Shown one piece after another: positions 59,554 through 64,000 of a stretch of DNA of 64,000 bases. The position numbers were made by a program, and so were the translations under genes. The DNA comes from Dioszegia crocea (taxonomy: Eukaryota > Basidiomycota > Tremellomycetes > Tremellales > Bulleribasidiaceae), in NCBI GenBank assembly GCA_001600615.1, contig BCKK01000001.1:1713082-1777081 (forward strand). Reading direction: 5' to 3'. The notes beneath the pieces are model-generated. The model had not been told where the DNA came from. It searched no databases and saw nothing but the letters and a program-made list of their open reading frames with translations. The first letter of the stretch is position 1; each line of letters starts with the position of its first letter.

Positions 59554-61060
59554 CTAATCGTTGTGTACTTCTCGCTCGACGTGGACACGGACTTCGACTG
59601 GTCTTTGTGGTTGAGCAGTGGTGCTTACAGCTGAGATGTCAGCGACGTCAACGCCTTAAAGGTCAGACGGGAGTGAACTTACCGAACGGCGAAGTGAAAT
59701 CATCTAGAATATTGGTGGTGGTAGGTTGTACAGATCCTTGCCATTTCTCCTCCATGCCCGCACTCCACCTCGATTCCATAGCCTCAGACCGCGCGAAAGG
59801 CGCTTCATCCCCTCCCAGCCTCCCACCTGCCTCGGCATCCTGAGCGATATCATCATCCACCCCATCCCACTGTCCCCCTTCCCTGAGCAAAGTGATGAGT
59901 GCAAACCCGCCACTGGTCGTGTGGCCCGGATGCTGGGGTACATTGCCAACCATGACCTTATGCTGAGATGCACTAGGCGCAGAGCGCGGTAGGTAGAGGA
60001 TGATCGATATCATCATGACGGCGCAGAGGGATCCGACCATGATGACGACGAGGATGTCTGCGACGAGAGCGTAGTTGTTGATGATGGCTTCACTGGTGAT
60101 TCCGTCGCCTCCGAGAATAATGAGTGGGAGAGTGAAGGTAAATCTGAAGACTGCCTGAGTCAGCATTTGCTAGTATATGAGGCGACATGAGCAGTGCTTA
60201 CAGGTTCGAGCTTTGTTCAACTCGTGATAGAAGAACAGACGAGAGCGGACTTCAGGACCAGCACCTGAGGTCTTGATGTCCTCGAGAAAGCGAGGGAACT
60301 TGACGAGGACGATCGTCGAAGCACAGACCACGCTGCAAATGTCAGTATCCTGGTAAAATTGGCGTCAAATCGACAGACATCAGTTCCAACAGTCCACCAG
60401 TGAGCAGCTCGGTAGACAGCTGTATCTGCAAGTCTCCAGTGTACGCCATCCACGGTGCTGACATCTGGATCGCCGCCACTGCCAAGCTGATGACAATCCA
60501 GGCGTAGAAGAAGTATGACTTGAGGAAGGGCTTGGCCGCTGCCGGTCGGCGTACGGTGCGCATGAGGTGATAGAAGAACAGGCCCTCTTCAGCGTTGAGA
60601 GAGGCCTGGAGGGTATAGGCGAGGCCAAGTAGGATAGTGAGGGGTTTGTTGAAGCCGGTGTAGGCGGCGGGGAAGAGAGCAGATGGCCAAGGCCGGGCAC
60701 CCATACTGCCGAATTTGACCCACCCTAGCGAGTACTTTACATCTGCGGGGTCAGCACCGTATTTGGGGTAGCCGATGAAAGGGTAGGAACGAAGGAGAGC
60801 AAGGAACTTACAAGCCCAACCGATAGCCCATATCATTAAGCATATATTGCTAAGTACCAGCATCCAGGTCAACAGACTCCTGAACCAGTCCTTTTTACCC
60901 GGGACAAGGCATCGACCGCCGTCAAACTTATACACATGATGGCAGATGAAAAACAAGCACTGGAATCAGCATGGTATGTGATTGAATACGAAAGGGAACC
61001 ACTCACGGTCGTACTGAGAATGGCAACGATGGTCAGATTGGGGGCATTTGTTTCAGCCAT
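59554..61060 (-). CDS. Seven-transmembrane protein of unknown function (receptor-like topology)
   Basis: Several exons join in phase from the ATG at 61060 (MAETNAPNLTIVAILSTT) to a TAG at 59554-59556. The final exon (up to about 59631) reads FAVSTTAQPQRPVEVRVHVE and ends REVHND. Seven hydrophobic segments are visible: LTIVAILSTTCLFFICHHVY; LLTWMLVLSNICLMIWAIGW; FNKPLTILLGLAYTLQASL; FFYAWIVISLAVAAIQMSAP; TGGLLELMSV-VCASTIVLVK; FRFTFTLPLIILGG; ILVVIMVGSLCAVMMISIIL. The N-terminus is short with an NLT sequon and the C-terminal tail of about 110 residues is soluble, the layout of a G protein-coupled receptor. I do not see a signature of Ste3, Git3/Gpr1, carbon-sensing or rhodopsin-type receptors. 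It may be a fungal orphan family; receptor function is inference from topology only. Confidence 0.7.
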
Positions 61061-61758
61061 GTCGGGAAACTAGAGACGTTGATACGTGTTTACAACTGAG
61101 AGCTATGGGTCAGGATTGGAGGAGGTAGAGCAGATTATTGAGCGGGTGAAGGGGATCCCACTATAAGCGCTTCTGGTCTTATGTATCTCATCGCAAAGGC
61201 TGGACCGGGCGCCGAGGTACGCAGACACGGGAACGCCATCCCGTACTGGTGTAGAAGGAGGTCCGTTGGCAATGAGCGGAGTACAAGGATGTCCCTTGTT
61301 GACAACGCCCACTTGTATGGGTCACCATGGACGTCCTTGAGATGGGACGTGGAAAGGAGGTGGTGGCATGTGTGTACAATGTGTTTGTGTGTGTGTGTGG
61401 CTGTGTGTGAGTGTGAAAGGATCGCCGATACCGGATGCTTAACGGCCGTCCCTCCCTTTCGACCCGGCAATCCACCCGTGCCTGTCCTCGCGTAGTGCTT
61501 CCTTGTACCTCCTGGGCGTCTTGGAGAATGTCGGGTATGCATCCTTGGCGCGTAAGCAAAGATGACCTCTATGTATCTGTCATCGAGGCGGGAGGAATGA
61601 GGAGTTTCGTGCCACGTCATTTTGATAATGCGGAACTGAGTGCATGAGGTCGATTAAGGTACTCGTACAGTGAGAGCCACTCCCAGTCACTAGCAACAAC
61701 ACGAACAGCATGCGAAACAGCACACGAAGCTGCCGACGCAGCACGCAACTACTCAAAT
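61061..61758. other. Intergenic region with a GT/GTGA dinucleotide repeat
   Basis: About 700 bp upstream of the seven-helix gene. A GT-rich tract occurs at about 61379-61420. Long ORFs here on both strands have the composition expected of repeat or GC bias and no recognisable family, so they are not called. It should hold the promoter of the seven-helix gene and the 3' UTR of the next gene. Confidence 0.45.
61379..61420 (+). repeat. Interrupted (GT)n microsatellite
   Basis: A run of GT dinucleotides with single-base interruptions (AATGTGTTTGTGTGTG then TGTGGCTGTGTGTGAGTGTG). It is the clearest simple repeat in the window and likely length-variable between strains. Confidence 0.75.
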
Positions 61759-62295
61759 TCAGCGAGTCTTCAGACCGTAAACAGCCTCGATTGACGTACG
61801 GAGGGCCCCACAGCAACCCAATTTCCCCGTCACGACCAGCTCTGTGTCTGTCCCTATCGCCTGATCCTCTTGATCGGGTGTCTGACGGGGCAGTTCGATG
61901 ATGTCGTCGTCTGTTTGACTGACTGCTGGTGGTGGAAGGGCTGGGACCGGGTCGACGCTGTATCACGTCAGCTAAGGGCCAATCTCGGAGATCAGGCATA
62001 TCGTTATCGGGAACTCGACTCGACTGCGAGGAGCCTATACGAGTGTATGGACGCATCTCCAGAATGTAGAGGTAAGACTTACAGGGGGACCTTAGGCTCG
62101 CCTTCGACACCATCATGGGCGAGTGGCGGGGCGTCGCTCGGGTCAACTTTCGGAGACGGGTAGAAGTTTCCGTCGTTGGCGCGGTACATTCCCGACTCGG
62201 GAGCGGCGATGGGGGTCTGGAGCTCGTCAGCACTTTCGATCTCGGAAGTATGGATGGATTGGGAGTTGGGCGAATTCGACGTGTATGTGATTTTG
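61759..62295 (-). CDS. Unrecognised acidic protein, 3' exons (5' end unresolved)
   Basis: Two exons are well supported (62083-62295 and 61759-61957) and join in phase across a GTAAGT...CAG intron of 125 nt. They read KITYTSNSPNSQSIHTSEIE, ESADELQTPIAAPESG, MYRANDGNFYPSPKVDPSD, then LPPPAVSQTDDDIIEL, PRQTPDQEDQAIGTDTELVV and end LGCCGALRTSIEAVYGLKTR at a TGA. The sequence is acidic, Pro/Ser-rich and probably disordered. The 62295 acceptor needs an upstream exon ending two bases into a codon. The nearest ATG exon (62351, ATGGAAAGCAAG) ends in the wrong phase. Frames upstream to about 62520 look coding-like (SYRHFNIGNRITFSI; RTTSTGWKAS), so at least one more exon is likely. The -1 shifted Arg-rich ORF over the same bases is a shadow. 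Function unknown. Confidence 0.5.
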
Positions 62296-62351
62296 CTGCC
62301 AAACGATCATCATGACTCCCGGATTTAGGAGCAGCTTACCTTGCTTTCCAT

Positions 62352-62979
62352 CCTGTCGATGTCGTGCGGCGAAGTAGGTGAAATGGGTACGCGTGGATGA
62401 TCCTATGGAGAAGGTAATCCTATTACCGATGTTGAAATGGCGATATGAAGGTTGTCAGACTGTGAAGAAGCTGCTGTAGAGGGGTCGTACTCTTGGACAT
62501 ACACAACTTTCGGACCCGAGGGGGTTAAGGTTTCGGGAGACTCTTCGCTTCTTCGCCCTCTCCCCTTTCTTTTGGTCGGGTGCCAGCCGAGTAAGATCGC
62601 TTAGCTTATTGTGTGAGAAGACCTATCATCCATGCATGTAACGCATGATAAACTGATCATCGCGGCTTGGTATGATTCACCGACCATCACCATCCTCCTC
62701 CATGAGGCCTGAATGACCGCCTCATGGAACCTTTTGCTTGTTGCGAAATACTGAGTGGGGGCAATATGGGCGGCAATTCGGGCGTTTGCCCGGTCATAGC
62801 CAATAGGCTCCTGGTAGATGCCGGGTTTTCTATAGGATCAGGGTCGGAAGTTGCGCGCGCGCTGGCCAAATTGGTAATCGCTCCCAGATCATATCGGATC
62901 GACTTACTCTTCCTACCAATCGGCATGTTGTTGATGATCCGGATACAGTGCCCCACACCTCATCCCCCCTTTCTCCTTT
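62352..62979. other. Intergenic region, partly 5' exons of the previous gene
   Basis: About 630 bp. The part up to about 62520 probably carries the missing 5' exon(s) and promoter of the preceding minus-strand gene. The rest should hold the 3' UTR of the TPR-MYND gene. A plus-strand ORF at 62724-63197 is antisense to the MYND exon and is rejected. Confidence 0.4.
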
Positions 62980-63650
62980 CTATACGCCTGATGCCGTCTG
63001 CGACTGCTTCGCTACTGCCGCGGCGCGTCCCCGACAGAGCACCTTATGCCTCGCAGTCCAATCCGCCTTCTGACACGGGACACTGCAATACACCGGAGCG
63101 CGACAAGCTGAGCATCGCTTCAGTGAAGCATAAGGAAATGTCGGTGTTCCATAGCACTAGCCATCAGCGCCTATCTCTTTACGCGCGGATAGTCTAGTCT
63201 CACCTCATGGTTAGAACAAGCGACCTCATCTTTCCCCTCAGCTCTGACCAGCCTCGCCTTCGCCCAATCTCCTTTGCCCTCATACACCTTCCCTAGATTC
63301 TCCCTCGTGACAGCCGCATCAAATCCACCCTGCCTTGGTCCCTCTCTTATCACTCTCGCCCGATTCAGCGCCTCCTCAGCCTCGTCCCACCGACTCAGCG
63401 CAATATAATTCTGGCTGAGCTCATTGAGCGATACAGCAGTCTCTCTGGCATGCAGCCCGTGGTAAGCCACTCGCATTCGGAGAGCTTGGACGTTGAGGTC
63501 GATGGCACCGAGATGATTGCCCGACTCGGCTAGAACGATGGCTTGGTCGGTCAAATCCATTGCATCTGAGTATGCCTCCGCCAAGGCGTTATTTCGCTCC
63601 TCTGTCGAAGCAGTAGCGGGCAAAGGGACAAGGTTGAGGTCGGCGAGCAT
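62980..63650 (-). CDS. TPR and MYND-finger protein
   Basis: Two exons (63204-63650 and 62980-63156) join in phase across a 47-nt intron (GTGAGA...GGCTAG) to 207 residues. Residues 1-145 form TPR-like helical pairs: DQAIVLAESGNHLGAIDLNV, HGLHARETAVSLNELSQNYI, SRWDEAEEALNRARVIREG, TRENLGKVYEGKGDWAKARL. The second exon completes a MYND zinc finger with ligands spaced as in the family: C in EVACSNHEC, then RCSACRAPVYCSVPCQKADW and TARHKVLC. MYND fingers bind proline-rich peptides of partner proteins. Basidiomycetes carry many TPR-MYND proteins of unknown role, often in multiple copies. Reading exon 1 alone would give a 159-residue ORF with only half the finger. The ATG at 63650 opens MLADLNLVPLP. 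Confidence 0.85.
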
Positions 63651-64000
63651 TGCAAGGGAAATTTAGCGGTGACTTGGCGATGATGAAATGATGCAAAGCG
63701 CGAATCCGAGAACAGCTGGAAGGAATTGAGGAATGAGTTGTTGGCGCCACGTCATCTGCGGTCTGGGCCTTATCAAACCAAGCAAGAGTAGCGGCACCTC
63801 CTGCAAATCTTTGCGGAAGTTCACCTGACAGCAGTCTCCATGATATTGTGACTGCATGGAGATTCTACAAAGCCACCTGTGGCCACGACAAACATCCAAG
63901 ATTCCCCGTCCTGCCAACGCCCAAGCGCCGCTTCCAACCAGTAACCGGCCCGCGTCTATTTCCCCAAGGAAAGACTCCGGCAGCATACAAAGGACCAAAC
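63651..64000. other. Right-edge region, no supported gene
   Basis: 350 bp upstream of the TPR-MYND gene. A minus-strand ORF at 63663-63998 is open to near the edge but has no family match or splice continuation visible. It is more likely leader or promoter sequence than a gene. Confidence 0.4.

Noticed and set aside
61135..61620. 161-codon minus-strand ORF with His/Thr runs
   Set aside because: The HTHTHK runs come from the GT microsatellite; no domain or conservation signal is visible.
61580..62302. 240-codon Arg/Ser-rich minus-strand ORF
   Set aside because: It is the shifted frame of a more coding-like Ser/Thr/Pro/Asp-rich frame with good splice sites, so it is a shadow.
62724..63197. 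157-codon plus-strand ORF near the right end
   Set aside because: It is antisense to the MYND-finger exon of the TPR-MYND gene, whose zinc ligands are exact.

Overview
This window is nuclear DNA from an intron-rich fungus, most likely a basidiomycete yeast or Tremellomycetes-type genome. It has about 21 densely packed protein-coding genes on both strands. Almost all are split by short introns of roughly 45-80 nt, with GTRNGT-like donors, CTGAC/CTAAC-like branch sites and YAG acceptors. Products are typically fungal: AP-3 sigma, holocytochrome c synthase, a DASH subunit, Kap123-type importin, Atg22, CNOT9/Caf40, cytoplasmic dynein heavy chain, Sly1, RNA polymerase III largest subunit, UMP kinase, TRAX and Exo84. 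I inferred gene spans by joining reading frames across consensus splice sites by eye. No transcript or database support was available, so species and exact exon borders are inference.

Layout. 0-7 kb: the first exon of a possible GST-like gene runs off the left edge (-). Then come AP-3 sigma (-), pyrroline-5-carboxylate reductase (+), holocytochrome c synthase (-), an Hsk3-like DASH subunit (+) and a secreted LPMO-like copper protein (-). 7-19 kb: pyruvate carboxylase (-), a 1.7 kb gene-poor upstream region, a small unrecognised gene (+) and importin Kap123/IPO4 (-). 19-29 kb: Atg22 (+), an unrecognised leucine-rich-repeat protein (-), CNOT9 (-), an F-box-like protein (+) and a small zinc-ribbon-like protein (+). 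29-44 kb: one 14.8 kb dynein heavy chain gene (-). 44-64 kb: a small membrane protein (+), Sly1 (-), RPC1 (+), UMP/CMP kinase (-), TRAX (-), Exo84 (+), a seven-helix membrane protein (-), a poorly resolved small gene (-) and a TPR-MYND protein (-).

How the genes relate. This is an ordinary housekeeping neighbourhood, not a gene cluster or mobile island. Neighbours are mostly arranged as divergent pairs with compact shared promoters or convergent pairs with short 3' gaps. Several genes serve membrane traffic (AP-3 sigma, Sly1, Exo84, dynein, Atg22), but they lie apart and I see no sign of joint regulation. I saw no rRNA, tRNA, transposon, CRISPR array or secondary-metabolite cluster. The points most worth a second look are the unrecognised proteins (the LRR/basic protein, the seven-helix protein, the small gene at 61.8-62.3 kb), the LPMO-like enzyme with its unusual basic tail, two upstream-ORF arrangements and a six-base start exon in the importin gene.
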